A stretch of 64,000 bases of DNA from Phenylobacterium zucineum HLK1 (GCF_000017265.1 NC_011144.1:2768001-2832000), one strand, 5' to 3'; positions 43,868 through 53,140 are shown, numbered from the stretch's first letter. Notes: a model not told the origin generated them from the letters alone. Numbers and translations are program-made.

Positions 43868-44175
43868 GCCTGGCGGCGCAGCCGCTCCTCGATCCGCCGC
43901 ACCAGCACCTCGGCCGGCAGGCCCATGCAGTCGGCCATGCGGCAGAACTCGAGCAGGTCCACGCGCCGCTGCCCGCGCTCGATCATGGCCACGTGCGACC
44001 CCGTTTTCTCCAGGCGGGCGGCCAGGGCCCGCTGGCTCAGGCCGGCCTGGCGGCGCGCTTCGATCAGCACCTCGCGGACCACGCCGTACTCGCTGGAGAA
44101 CACGGGATTTGGCCGCCGCGCGTAGCCGCCGGATGCGATTGCGGCGTTATTGACACCGGTGTCAGCCAAAGGCAT
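43822..44175 (-). CDS. XRE-family helix-turn-helix protein
   Basis: A 117-residue protein with one XRE HTH (LIEARRQAGLSQRALAARLEK and SHVAMIERGQRRVD, about residues 37-70) and a C-terminal basic tail. The ATG at 44175 has GGAGGG 3 nt upstream; a longer start at 44223 is possible. The perfect operator 44151-44164 falls inside codons 4-8, and a second perfect copy lies upstream at 44231. It is divergent from the big TBDR and probably acts as a local regulator controlled by the LacI protein. Target unknown. Confidence 0.75.
   Translation of the reverse strand: MPLADTGVNNAAIASGGYARRPNPVFSSEYGVVREVLIEARRQAGLSQRALAARLEKTGSHVAMIERGQRRVDLLEFCRMADCMGLPAEVLVRRIEERLRRQAQAASADAGSFARAS
44151..44164. promoter_or_regulatory. 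Perfect ACCGGT palindrome (copy 1 of pair)
   Basis: TGACACCGGTGTCA, fully symmetric, inside the first codons of the XRE gene. A T upstream on the plus strand makes a TTGACA overlapping it (44150-44155). The pair partner is 80 bp away at 44231-44244. Confidence 0.82.
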
Positions 44176-44230
44176 GTTCCCTCCAGGCTCGTGTTGGTCG
44201 GCGGTTTTCGCGGACTTTCGCAAGCTAATA

Positions 44231-44244
44231 TGACACCGGTGTCA
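44231..44244. promoter_or_regulatory. Perfect ACCGGT palindrome (copy 2 of pair)
   Basis: TGACACCGGTGTCA, fully symmetric, 82 bp before the TBDR ATG (44327) and upstream of the XRE start. On the minus strand it reads TTGACACCGG, again overlapping a -35-like hexamer. Two such sites could allow looping. Confidence 0.82.
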
Positions 44245-44326
44245 ATTCAACCGACGCCGGAACGGGAAACCAGAGGCCGCATCGACGGCGACGCCTGGAA
44301 CAACGGGCGGTAGGGGAGGAAGATCG

Positions 44327-47323
44327 ATGGTGCGAACGGGCGAAATCCGCCTGCGCTCGCTGGCGTGCGGCGCGTCCATTCTGGTGCTGGCGGGCGGCCT
44401 GGCCGGCCCCGCGCTGGCCCAATCGGCAGCTCAGCAGTCCGCCGAGGTCGACGAGGTCGTCGTCACCGGCTTCCGCGCGGCGATCCAGAGCGCGATCGCG
44501 GTGAAGCGCGAAGAGTCCGGCGTGGTCGACGCGATCAAGGCCGAGGACATCGCCAAGTTCCCCGACAACAACCTCGCCGAGTCGCTGCAGCGGATCCCCG
44601 GCGTGGCGATCACCCGCTCGGCCGGCGAAGGCCGCAACATCACCGTCCGCGGCCTGGGGCCGGGCTCCACCCGCGTGCGCATCAACGGCATGGAGGCCCT
44701 GACCACCACGGGCGGGTCCGACGCCGACGGCGGCGCCAACCGCAACCGCCAGTTCGACTTCAACGTCTTCGCCTCCGAGCTCTTCAACAGCCTGGCGGTG
44801 CGCAAGACGGCCTCGGCCAGCGTCGAGGAAGGCTCGCTCGGGGCGACGGTCGACCTGACCACCTCGCGGCCCTTCGACTTCGGTCGCGACCAGGTCCTCA
44901 GCCTCTCGGGCCAGATGGGCTACAACGACCTGTCGAAGAGCTGGGACCCGCGGGTCGCCGGCCTGTTCTCCAAGACCTTCCTGGACGACACCTTCGGCGT
45001 GCTGGTCTCGGTGGCCTACTCCGAGCGCGGCGTGCGCGAGGAAGGCTTCAACACCGTCCGCTGGGGCGAAGGCACGTCGAACGGCGGCTGGTGCAGCCCG
45101 CTGGGCTACGACACCAATCCGAGCGCCGCCGGCCAACAGTTCAACCCGACCACCGCCGCGGCGGGATCGTCGGCCACCAACTGCTTCGCGGGCGATCCGC
45201 GCATCCCCGGCACGCCCGAGGCGATCGCCGCCTACGAACGCGCGTCCGACCGGGGCAGCTGGCATCCGCGCATCCCGCGCTACGCCCGCCTGGACTACGA
45301 TCAGGAGCGCCTCGGCATCACCGGCGCCCTGCAGTGGAAGCCCACCGACCGCACCACGGTCAGCTTCGACTACCTCTACTCGAACTATAAGTCCCACCGG
45401 ACCGAGAACTACCTGGAGGCCATCTCCTTCAGCCGGAACGCCTCCTCGCCCGAGTTCGGCAAGGCCTACATGATCCCGCGGGTGTTCGACACCGACGAGC
45501 ACGGCACCCTCACCTACGGCGAGTTCGACAACGTCGACATCCGCATCGAGAGCCGCGAGGACAAGCTGGAGACCATCTTCAGCCAGTACAGCCTCTCGGG
45601 CGTGCACGAGCTGACCGACACCATCCGGATCAGCGGGATGATCGGCACCTCGAAGTCCAGCTTCAAGAACCCGATCCAGACCACGATCACCTTCGACCGG
45701 GCGAACCAGGACGGCTGGATCTACGACGCGCGGGACAACCCGCTGCTGCCGAACATCACCTGGGGCTTCGACATCACCGACCCCAACGCGTTCACCTTCA
45801 CCAACGCCAGCGCCAACGGCACGGTGCGTCCCAGCGAGGTGCGGCTGCGTCCGCAGTTCGTGCAGAACAGCTTCGACATCGGCGCGGGCGACATCGCCTG
45901 GGAGATGAACGACACCTTCACGCTGAAGGTCGGCGCCACCTGGAAGAAGTACGTGAACGATGGCCAGGAGTACCGCCGGGCCAGCGAGTTCGCCCTGCCC
46001 GCCATGCCCTCGGGCGTGACCATGGGCTCGCTCTCCGAGCAGCTCACCGGCTTCGGTGACGGCCTGGGCGGCGACGGCATTCCCTCGGGCTGGGTGATCC
46101 CCGACTTCGACGCGGTGGCCCAGGCCTACGGCATCTACAGCGGGACCGGGACCTTCGCCCTGCTCGGCATCGAGAGCAGCAACGCCCGCGGCAGCTGGCG
46201 CACGGTCAAGGAGGAGAGCGCCGCCTACTACGCGCAGGTCGACTTCGACACCGACATCCTGCCGTGGCGGCTGCGCGGCGATTTCGGCGTCCGCTACGTC
46301 GACACCGACGTGACGGCGCAGGGCTACCGCACGCTCAACTCGGCGCCCTCGCAGATCACGGTCGAGAACTCGTACGACAACTGGCTGCCGTCGGCGAACG
46401 TGGTGGCCGAGGTCACCCCGGATTTCCTGGTCCGCGCCGCCGCCGCCAAGGTGATGGTGCGTCCGGGCCTCGGGTCGCTGAACCCCGGCGGCACGTTCAA
46501 CACGACCGGCAACCTCACCATCTCGGCGGGCAACCCGTTCCTGAAGCCCGCCAAGGCCAACACCTACGACCTGTCGTTCGAATGGTATCCGGGCGGCGAC
46601 TCGCTTGTGGCCCTGGGCTTCTTCATCAAGGACTTCAAGACCGACTTCTCGACGGTCCGCCTGACCGGGCCGTTCTCGTCCTTCGGCCTGCCCGCCGAGC
46701 TGCTCGAGGGCACCGGCCGGACGCCGAACGACGAGGCCCAGTACACCACCACCATCAACACCAAGGGCGGCGATCCGCTCAAGGGCTTCGAGGTCAACGT
46801 CCAGCAGCCCTTCACCTTCCTGGTGGACCGCTTCGGCATGCCGGAGTGGACGGGCAACTTCGGCGCCCTGTTTAACTACACCTACGTGAAGGGCACCTCG
46901 ATCTTCTGCGCCGGCACGCCGGTGAACGGCGAGTGCCCCGCGAACCTGACGCTCGAGAACCGGCCGACGAACGTCTCGAAGAACGCCTACAACGCCACCC
47001 TCTTCTACGAGGACGCGAAGTTCAGCGCGCGGGTCTCCCTGTCCCACCGCAGCAAGTACCTGTTCGCCGTCCCGTCGGGGAACCAGGGCAACCTGACCAC
47101 CGGCCGCCGGCAGGACTTCCAGGACGCCGACTGGGTGCCCTCGACCACCACCGTCGACGCCAACGTCAGCTACCAGCTCACCGAGAAGCTGCGCCTGACG
47201 CTCGAGGCCCTCAACCTCACCGACGAGGAGAGCCGGCAGTTCAACGACACCGACGCCCAGCGTGTGTGGACCAACCACCACTTCGGCCGTCAGTTCTACT
47301 TCGGCGCCCGCTACAGCTTCTAA
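44327..47323 (+). CDS. TonB-dependent receptor, probable oligogalacturonate importer
   Basis: A 998-residue receptor with a signal peptide ending AGPALAQS, a TonB box-like DEVVVTGFR (about residue 42), a plug with FPDNNLAESLQRIPGVAITR and GRNITVRGLGPGSTRVRINGMEA, and a C-terminal strand QFYFGARYSF. This long FPDNNLAE type is the Caulobacter/Xanthomonas carbohydrate-receptor group. The ribosome site GGGGAGGAAG is strong. It is followed by two GH28 genes in the same direction and preceded by twin operators, so it most likely imports oligogalacturonides released by them. Confidence 0.95.
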   Translation: MVRTGEIRLRSLACGASILVLAGGLAGPALAQSAAQQSAEVDEVVVTGFRAAIQSAIAVKREESGVVDAIKAEDIAKFPDNNLAESLQRIPGVAITRSAGEGRNITVRGLGPGSTRVRINGMEALTTTGGSDADGGANRNRQFDFNVFASELFNSLAVRKTASASVEEGSLGATVDLTTSRPFDFGRDQVLSLSGQMGYNDLSKSWDPRVAGLFSKTFLDDTFGVLVSVAYSERGVREEGFNTVRWGEGTSNGGWCSPLGYDTNPSAAGQQFNPTTAAAGSSATNCFAGDPRIPGTPEAIAAYERASDRGSWHPRIPRYARLDYDQERLGITGALQWKPTDRTTVSFDYLYSNYKSHRTENYLEAISFSRNASSPEFGKAYMIPRVFDTDEHGTLTYGEFDNVDIRIESREDKLETIFSQYSLSGVHELTDTIRISGMIGTSKSSFKNPIQTTITFDRANQDGWIYDARDNPLLPNITWGFDITDPNAFTFTNASANGTVRPSEVRLRPQFVQNSFDIGAGDIAWEMNDTFTLKVGATWKKYVNDGQEYRRASEFALPAMPSGVTMGSLSEQLTGFGDGLGGDGIPSGWVIPDFDAVAQAYGIYSGTGTFALLGIESSNARGSWRTVKEESAAYYAQVDFDTDILPWRLRGDFGVRYVDTDVTAQGYRTLNSAPSQITVENSYDNWLPSANVVAEVTPDFLVRAAAAKVMVRPGLGSLNPGGTFNTTGNLTISAGNPFLKPAKANTYDLSFEWYPGGDSLVALGFFIKDFKTDFSTVRLTGPFSSFGLPAELLEGTGRTPNDEAQYTTTINTKGGDPLKGFEVNVQQPFTFLVDRFGMPEWTGNFGALFNYTYVKGTSIFCAGTPVNGECPANLTLENRPTNVSKNAYNATLFYEDAKFSARVSLSHRSKYLFAVPSGNQGNLTTGRRQDFQDADWVPSTTTVDANVSYQLTEKLRLTLEALNLTDEESRQFNDTDAQRVWTNHHFGRQFYFGARYSF

Positions 47324-47335
47324 GCGGGCCCGGAC

Positions 47336-47373
47336 GGCCGGGCGGTCCTCCCCCCGCCCGGCCTCTCCCTTTT
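47336..47373 (+). terminator. Stem-loop between the TBDR and GH28 genes
   Basis: A perfect 10-bp stem (GGCCGGGCGG at 47336-47345 with CCGCCCGGCC at 47354-47363) and an 8-nt loop, followed by TCTCCCTTTT. It starts 13 bp after the TBDR stop and 25 bp before the next ATG. The T-run is short, so it may attenuate rather than fully stop transcription, or stabilise the receptor mRNA. Confidence 0.5.
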
Positions 47374-47387
47374 CCAGGAGGTCCGGC

Positions 47388-48800
47388 ATGATCAGCCGCC
47401 GTCAGATGCTCATCTCCGGCGCGGCGGCAGCCTGCGCCCCCGCCGCCGCCGCGGCCGCGGACGATCCCTGGGCCGAGGCCGAGGCCATCGTCGCCCGGAT
47501 CAGGCCGCCGATCTTCCCCGACCGGGATTTCCCCATCACCGACTTCGGCGCCGACGGCGAGGCCGTGGCCGATTCCAGCGAGGCCTTCGCCAGGGCCATC
47601 GCCGCCTGCCACGCGGCCGGCGGCGGCCGCGTGGTCGTGCCGCCGGGCTGGTGGCTGACCGGGCCGATCCACCTGAAGAGCAACGTCAACCTGCACGTCC
47701 AGAAGGGTGCGACGATCCTCTTCAAGACCGATCCCAAAGCCTACCTGCCGCTGGTCTTCACCCGCTGGGAGGGCGTCGAGCTGATGAACTACTCGCCGTT
47801 CGTCTACGCCTTCGAGCAGGAGAACATCGCCGTCACCGGCGAGGGCGTGCTCGACGGCCAGTGCTCGCGCGAGCACTGGTGGACCTGGAAGGGGCCCTGG
47901 AAGCAGAACCAGCACGGCTGGGCCGAGGGCATGCCCAACCAGCGGCCCGCCCGCGCGCGGCTGTTCCAGATGGCCGAAGACCGCACGCCGGTCGAGCAGC
48001 GCGTCTTCGGCGAGGGAAGCTACCTGCGCCCGCCGTTCATCCAGCCCTACCGCTGCACGAACGTGCTGATCGAGGGCGTGTCGCTGCGCCGTTCGCCGTT
48101 CTGGCAGGTGCATCCGGTGCTGTGCCGAAACGTCACGATCCGCAGGCTGGACATCAACAGCCACGGCCCGAACAATGACGGCATCGACCCCGAGAGCTGC
48201 GACCACGTCCTCATCGAGGACTGCTTCTTCTCGACCGGCGACGACTGCATCGCCCTCAATTCGGGCCGCAACGAGGACGGCCGACGGGTCGGGGTCCCCT
48301 GCCAGAACGTGGTGATCCGCGGCTGCCGCATGGCCGACGGCCACGGAGGGCTGACCATCGGCAGCCAGATCTCGGGCCACGTCCGCAACGTCTTCGCCGA
48401 GAACTGCCGGCTGGACAGCCCCGACCTCGACCACGCCATCCGCTTCAAGAACAACGCCCTGCGCGGCGGGATCGTGGAGCGGGTCCGCTACCGCAACCTC
48501 GAGGTCGGCCAGGTGCGCCGCGCGGTGGTCACGGTGGACTTCAACTACGAGGAGGGGGCGAACGGCCGCTTCAAGCCCGTGCTGCGCGACGTGCTGATCG
48601 AGAACGTCCGCAGCGGCCGAAGCCGCCGGGCCGTCGACCTGCAGGGCCTGCCCGGCGCGCCGGCCCGCGACATCCGCATCGTGGACTGCGACTTCCGGGG
48701 CGTCGCCGAGCCTTCCATCGTCCGCCACGTCGAGGGGCTGAAGCTCACGAACGTGCGGGTGAACGGCAAGGTCGTCCGCGACCTGACGGCGCCGGTCTGA
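47388..48800 (+). CDS. GH28 polygalacturonase
   Basis: A 470-residue glycoside hydrolase family 28 enzyme with an export signal (SRRQMLISGAAAACAPAAAAAA). The parallel beta-helix start ITDFGADGEAVADSSEAFARAI is typical. All GH28 catalytic boxes are present: GPNNDGID (NxD), TGDDCIAL (DD), GHGGLTIGS (His) and AIRFKN (RxK). It hydrolyses the galacturonan backbone, probably releasing mono- or digalacturonate (exo type, judging by the DVESS-like DPESC stretch). The ATG has AGGAGGT upstream. It overlaps or abuts the next GH28 gene (TGATG). Confidence 0.93.
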   Translation: MISRRQMLISGAAAACAPAAAAAADDPWAEAEAIVARIRPPIFPDRDFPITDFGADGEAVADSSEAFARAIAACHAAGGGRVVVPPGWWLTGPIHLKSNVNLHVQKGATILFKTDPKAYLPLVFTRWEGVELMNYSPFVYAFEQENIAVTGEGVLDGQCSREHWWTWKGPWKQNQHGWAEGMPNQRPARARLFQMAEDRTPVEQRVFGEGSYLRPPFIQPYRCTNVLIEGVSLRRSPFWQVHPVLCRNVTIRRLDINSHGPNNDGIDPESCDHVLIEDCFFSTGDDCIALNSGRNEDGRRVGVPCQNVVIRGCRMADGHGGLTIGSQISGHVRNVFAENCRLDSPDLDHAIRFKNNALRGGIVERVRYRNLEVGQVRRAVVTVDFNYEEGANGRFKPVLRDVLIENVRSGRSRRAVDLQGLPGAPARDIRIVDCDFRGVAEPSIVRHVEGLKLTNVRVNGKVVRDLTAPV

Positions 48801-48814
48801 TGGGGGGGTGTCCG

Positions 48815-50221
48815 ATGCTGCGCCGGACGCTGCTGGCGGGCCTCGCGGCGCTTTCGCTCGCCCTCCCGGCCCAGGCCCTCCCAGCCCAGGCCCTCCCAGG
48901 CCGCGCCGAGTCCGACCCGGAGATGTGGCGGGCCGCCGAGGCCATGGCGGCGTCGATCGAGGCGCCGCGCATCCCGGACCGCGGCTTCGATCCCGCCCGC
49001 TTCGGCGGCAGGGCCGACGGGCGGAGCGACGCGCGCCCGGCGATCCAGAAGGCCATCGATGCGGCCCACCGCGCCGGCGGCGGCCGGGTGACGCTGTCGC
49101 CCGGCGTCTGGTTCTCAAGGGGCCCGGTCCGGCTGAAGAGCCACGTCGAGCTGCGGGTGGAGGCGGGCGCCACCCTGCTCTTCTCGCCCGAGCCGGACGA
49201 CTACCTGCCTCCAGTGAAGACCCGCTGGGAAGGAACCGAGGTCTACACCTACTCGCCCTTCATCTACGCCGCGGGCGTCGAGGACGTGGCGATCACCGGC
49301 GGGGGCGTCATCGACGGCAATGCGCAGAGCCGCTTCCACGCCTGGCACAACCTGGCCGAGCCCGACTTCCAGCGCCTGCGCCGGATGGGGTTCGAGGGCG
49401 TGCCGGTGGCGCAGCGCCGCTTCGGCAAGGGGACCCACCTGCGCCCGCCGCTGATCCAGGTGTTCGGCGGCAAGCGCGTCCGCCTGGAGGGCTTCACCGC
49501 CAGGAACTCGCCGTTCTGGGTGAACCATCTGGTCTACGCCGACGAGGTGGTCGTGCGCGGGATCACCGTGGACAGCCACTTCCCCAACAACGATGGCGTC
49601 GACGTGGAGTCCTCCACCCGCGTGCTGATCGAAAACAGCCGTTTCCGCACCGGCGACGACAGCGTGGTCATCAAGTCGGGCCGCGACCTCGACGGGCGGC
49701 GCATCGGCCGGCCCAGCGCCTGGGTGCTGGTGCGGGGCAACGATATGGGCGGCGAGGACGGCATCGCCCTGGGCAGCGAGATGTCGGGCGGCGTCCACGA
49801 CGTGTTCTTCACCGACAACGTGCTGCGCAAGGGGCTGTCGGCGATCCGCTTCAAGGCCAACCTCGACCGCGGCGGCACGGTGGAGCGCGTGCGCGTGCGC
49901 AACATGACCGTGGAGGACTTCGGCACGCTGTTCTGGTTCCAGCTCAACTACCCCGGCGAGCTGGGCGGGAACTTCCCCTCGACCTACCGCGACATCGTTT
50001 TCGAGAACTTCAAGGTGGGCGGCGCCGGCACGTTCTTCGAAGCCCACGCGCCGGCGCAGGCGCCGCTGAAGGACGTGGTGCTGCGCAACATCGTCGTGCG
50101 CGAGGCCAAGGTCCCCTGGGTGCTGGAGAACGTCGAGCGGCTGACGCTGGAGAGCGTGGTGCTCGGCGGGCAGCGCTTCGACGGCGAGCTGAAGGCTCAG
50201 GTGGTTGGGTCGGCCCGGTAG
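48815..50221 (+). CDS. GH28-family protein with altered catalytic histidine box
   Basis: About 468 residues from the ATG at 48815, with a signal peptide that contains a duplicated ALPAQ segment; another ATG at 48800 overlaps the previous stop. The GH28 fold is plain (RFGGRADGRSDARPAIQKAI, FPNNDGVDVES, TGDDSVVIKSG, AIRFKA). However, the conserved G-H-G box before I-G-S-E reads GEDGIALGSE, so the catalytic-box His is Glu (codon 49754-49756). NxD, DD and RxK are kept. It may have a changed substrate or weak activity. Its 3' end overlaps the convergent GH43 gene by 25 bp. Confidence 0.88.
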   Translation: MLRRTLLAGLAALSLALPAQALPAQALPGRAESDPEMWRAAEAMAASIEAPRIPDRGFDPARFGGRADGRSDARPAIQKAIDAAHRAGGGRVTLSPGVWFSRGPVRLKSHVELRVEAGATLLFSPEPDDYLPPVKTRWEGTEVYTYSPFIYAAGVEDVAITGGGVIDGNAQSRFHAWHNLAEPDFQRLRRMGFEGVPVAQRRFGKGTHLRPPLIQVFGGKRVRLEGFTARNSPFWVNHLVYADEVVVRGITVDSHFPNNDGVDVESSTRVLIENSRFRTGDDSVVIKSGRDLDGRRIGRPSAWVLVRGNDMGGEDGIALGSEMSGGVHDVFFTDNVLRKGLSAIRFKANLDRGGTVERVRVRNMTVEDFGTLFWFQLNYPGELGGNFPSTYRDIVFENFKVGGAGTFFEAHAPAQAPLKDVVLRNIVVREAKVPWVLENVERLTLESVVLGGQRFDGELKAQVVGSAR

Positions 50222-51837
50222 TCCCGCTCGGCGTACTCGAACCAGTCGAAGTCGGCCGGCCTGCCCGCCCCCGACGTGTCCTGGCAGCAGACTCCGACGA
50301 AGGCGCCGGTGAAGTTGGGCGCGCCGGGCTGGGTCGCCTCGTCCGAGAGGATGGAGGCGTCGAACACCTCTGGCAGCCAGGTCCAGGCGCCCTCCCCTCC
50401 CTCGCCAGCGGCGCGCCAGGCGAACCGCAGCCGCTCGTAGTCGACCTCGACGCGGAGCTCGACGGGACCGTCAGGGATCGCGACGGGCCGGGTGAAGGCG
50501 TCGGCTTGGGGCGAGTCCGGCAGGGCCGACATCGCCTGCACGCAGCGGCCGAGGGCCTCGTCGCGGGTGACCATCAGGTAGTGGGACTTCGAGCCGTTGT
50601 AGTAGCAGACCAGCCCCGCGGCCTGCTGGAAGTGCTCGGGATCGAACATCATCCGCGTGGCCGCCGAGTAGCAGAAGGCCTGCTGGCGCCGCGCGACCAG
50701 CGCCTGGCGGAACAGGCTGCCCAGGCTCTCGCGGCCATAGAGGCGCAAGGAACCGGGGCGCTCCGTCAGGCTGAAGATCTCCTCCGGATGCGGCGTGCGC
50801 AGCCACTGGAACTCCTCGGGCAGGTGCGGATCGTCGAAGTCCCGCCGCACGGGCGACGCCGGCCAGGGCTGGAGCGGCAGCGGCGGCTCGATCTCCAGCT
50901 CGGGATCGCCCCGGCTGTCCTGGGTACGCAGCCACCCGTCGTCGCCCCAGGTCATCTCCTGGATCGCCGTCTCGCGGCCGAGCACGCAGCGGCCGCGGTT
51001 CGGCAGCGGCCGCCCGCACAGATAGACCGCGAACGTGCGGCAATCCGGCGTCTCCACCAAATCCGCGTGCCCGGCCCGCTGGAGCGGGGCGTGCGGCCGG
51101 TCGCGCGCCGTCAGCACCGGCCCGTCCGGGTGCAGCTCGTACGGGCCCCAGAGCTGGCGGGAACGGGCCATCACCACGGCGTGGCCCCAGCCGGTGCCGC
51201 CTTCCGCCACCAGCAGGTGATACCAGCCGTCGCGGCGATAGAGGTGGGGCGCCTCGGTCAGCCCCAGCGGCGTGCCCTCGAAGATCACCCGCCGTTCGCC
51301 GACCAGCCGGCGCTCGGCGGGCGAGTACTCCTGGCAGACGATGCCGGCGAAGCGGTTGCGGCCCGGGCGATGGTCCCAGAGCATGTTCAGCAGGTACTTG
51401 CGGCGGTCGTCGTCGTGGAACAGCGAGGGGTCGAAGCCGCTCGAATTCAGATGGACCGGATCCGACCAGCCCCCGTCGATCGTCGGCGAGGTGACCAGGT
51501 AGTTGTGGAAGTCGCGCAGCGAGGCGCCCGACGCGCCGCCCACCGTCGTGCGGCCGTAGCGCTTCACGTCGGTGTAGATCAGGTGGAACAGGCCGTCCGC
51601 ATGGCTGAGGCACGGCGCCCAGACGCCGCATCCGTCCGGATCGCCGCGCATGTCGAGCTGGCCCGGGCGGTTCAGCGGCCGCGCGGCCAGGCGCCAGTTC
51701 ACCAGGTCGCGCGAGTGGTGGATCTGCACGCCGGGAAACCACTCGAAGGTCGAGGTGGCGAGGTAGTAGTCCTCGCCCACCCGTACGATCGACGGGTCGG
51801 GGTTGAAGCCGCGCAGGACGGGATTGCGCACGCTCAT
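50197..51837 (-). CDS. GH43 family beta-xylosidase
   Basis: A 546-residue GH43 enzyme. The five-bladed propeller residues are visible: catalytic base Asp in NPVLRGFNPDPSIVRVGEDYYLATSTFEWFPG region (Asp in NPDPS, about residue 13), the pKa-tuning Asp in SSGFDPSLF and the acid Glu in GLTEAPHLY (about 198). A C-terminal beta-sandwich domain (from about 330) follows. It lacks a signal peptide, so it should cleave imported xylo-oligosaccharides in the cytoplasm. It is coupled by ATGA to the permease gene upstream, the last gene of the permease-permease-GH43 unit. Confidence 0.9.
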   Translation of the reverse strand: MSVRNPVLRGFNPDPSIVRVGEDYYLATSTFEWFPGVQIHHSRDLVNWRLAARPLNRPGQLDMRGDPDGCGVWAPCLSHADGLFHLIYTDVKRYGRTTVGGASGASLRDFHNYLVTSPTIDGGWSDPVHLNSSGFDPSLFHDDDRRKYLLNMLWDHRPGRNRFAGIVCQEYSPAERRLVGERRVIFEGTPLGLTEAPHLYRRDGWYHLLVAEGGTGWGHAVVMARSRQLWGPYELHPDGPVLTARDRPHAPLQRAGHADLVETPDCRTFAVYLCGRPLPNRGRCVLGRETAIQEMTWGDDGWLRTQDSRGDPELEIEPPLPLQPWPASPVRRDFDDPHLPEEFQWLRTPHPEEIFSLTERPGSLRLYGRESLGSLFRQALVARRQQAFCYSAATRMMFDPEHFQQAAGLVCYYNGSKSHYLMVTRDEALGRCVQAMSALPDSPQADAFTRPVAIPDGPVELRVEVDYERLRFAWRAAGEGGEGAWTWLPEVFDASILSDEATQPGAPNFTGAFVGVCCQDTSGAGRPADFDWFEYAERDYRADPTT

Positions 51838-53108
51838 GCCGCCGGCAGCTCCGAGACCGGAGCCCGCACCGGCCGGTCGCGCACCAGGGTCCAGAGGACC
51901 GCCGCCCCGACGAGGTCCAGGAGGCCGAGGGCGAGGAAGAACGGATCGTAGCCGACCGTCGCCACCAGGCCGCCGATCAGCAGCGAGAAGATCAGCACGC
52001 CGAGGTTCCCGAAGGTCCCGGCCATGCCGGCCACGGTCGCCACCTCGTTCCGCTTGAAGAGGTCGGAGGCCATGGTGATGACGGTGACCGACAGCGTCTG
52101 ATGGGCGAAGCCGCCCAGGCAGAGCAGCGCGATGGCGAGATAGGGGCTCTCTACCCGGCCGACGAACATCATCCCGGTCATCATCAGCGCGCCCAGGGTG
52201 AAGGCGCCGCGCCGGGCGTTGATCAGGCTGACGCCGCGCCGCTGCAGGAACTCGACGACGGCCGGCCCGAACAGGCAGCCGAGGTCCGCGGCCAGGAACG
52301 GCAGCCAGGCGAACATGGCGATCTGCTTCAGGTCGAAGCCGCGGGTCTGGACCAGGTAGAGCGGGATCCAGAACGCCAGCGTGCCCCAGGTGGGGTCGGC
52401 GAGCAGGCGGGGGATCGCGATGCCCCAGAAGTCCCGGCGGGCCATCAGCTTCAGCATCGAGGGCCGGGCGCCGTCGTCATGGAGGTCCGGCTCCTGCCCC
52501 TCGAGGATCTTAGCCCGCTCCTGCGGCGACAGGCGCGGATGCTGGTCGGGCGTGCGGAAGCCCCACCACCAGAGCGCCGTCCAGACGAGGCCCAGGAGGC
52601 CGGTGATGATGAAGGCCGCGCGCCAGTTGAAGGCCAGGATCGCCCAGGCCACCAGCGGCGGCGCGAGCATCGTCCCGAACGAGGCGCCGATGTTGTAGAC
52701 CCCGCCCGCGAAGCCGCGCTCGCGCGCCGGGAACCAGGTGGCGACCACCTTCATCCCCGCCGGATTGGCCGAGCCTTCCGCGAAGCCCAGCAGCCCCCGC
52801 AGGGCGGCGAAGGCGGGCCACGTGCTGGCGAAGCCGTGGGCGATCGAGATCGCCGACCAGGCGCCCGCGAAGATCGCCAGGCCGGTGCGCAGGCCGAGGG
52901 TGTCGAGGACGTAGCCCACCGCCGGCTGGAGCATGATCCCGGCCTGGAAGGCGCCGGTGATCCAGCCGTACTCCCGCTCGCTGATCGACAGGTCGGCCAG
53001 CATGGTCGGCGCGGCCACGCCCATGGTCGCGCGCGTCAGGTAGTTGAGCATCGCGCCCAGCATGACGAGCGCGATGATCCACCAGCGGAGGGCCCAGAGC
53101 CGGCGCAT
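51834..53108 (-). CDS. MFS transporter (ACS family)
   Basis: A 424-residue permease with about 12 helices. The start RWWIIALVMLGAMLNYLTRATMGVAAPTM and LGFAEGSANPAGMKVVATWFPARERGFAGGVYNIGASFG place it in the anion:cation symporter/hexuronate-like group. It lies 32 bp downstream of the xylose permease gene and overlaps the GH43 start by 4 bp. It probably imports a xylan-derived oligosaccharide or aldonic acid for GH43; substrate inferred. Confidence 0.87.
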   Translation of the reverse strand: MRRLWALRWWIIALVMLGAMLNYLTRATMGVAAPTMLADLSISEREYGWITGAFQAGIMLQPAVGYVLDTLGLRTGLAIFAGAWSAISIAHGFASTWPAFAALRGLLGFAEGSANPAGMKVVATWFPARERGFAGGVYNIGASFGTMLAPPLVAWAILAFNWRAAFIITGLLGLVWTALWWWGFRTPDQHPRLSPQERAKILEGQEPDLHDDGARPSMLKLMARRDFWGIAIPRLLADPTWGTLAFWIPLYLVQTRGFDLKQIAMFAWLPFLAADLGCLFGPAVVEFLQRRGVSLINARRGAFTLGALMMTGMMFVGRVESPYLAIALLCLGGFAHQTLSVTVITMASDLFKRNEVATVAGMAGTFGNLGVLIFSLLIGGLVATVGYDPFFLALGLLDLVGAAVLWTLVRDRPVRAPVSELPAA

Positions 53109-53140
53109 GGCGCGGGTCCGAGGAAGCCAGCCCTAGGCCG

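Noticed and set aside
44225..47389. Long minus-strand frame opposite the 998-residue TBDR
   Set aside because: Antisense artefact of high GC; the plus-strand receptor has signal peptide, plug and C-terminal strand.
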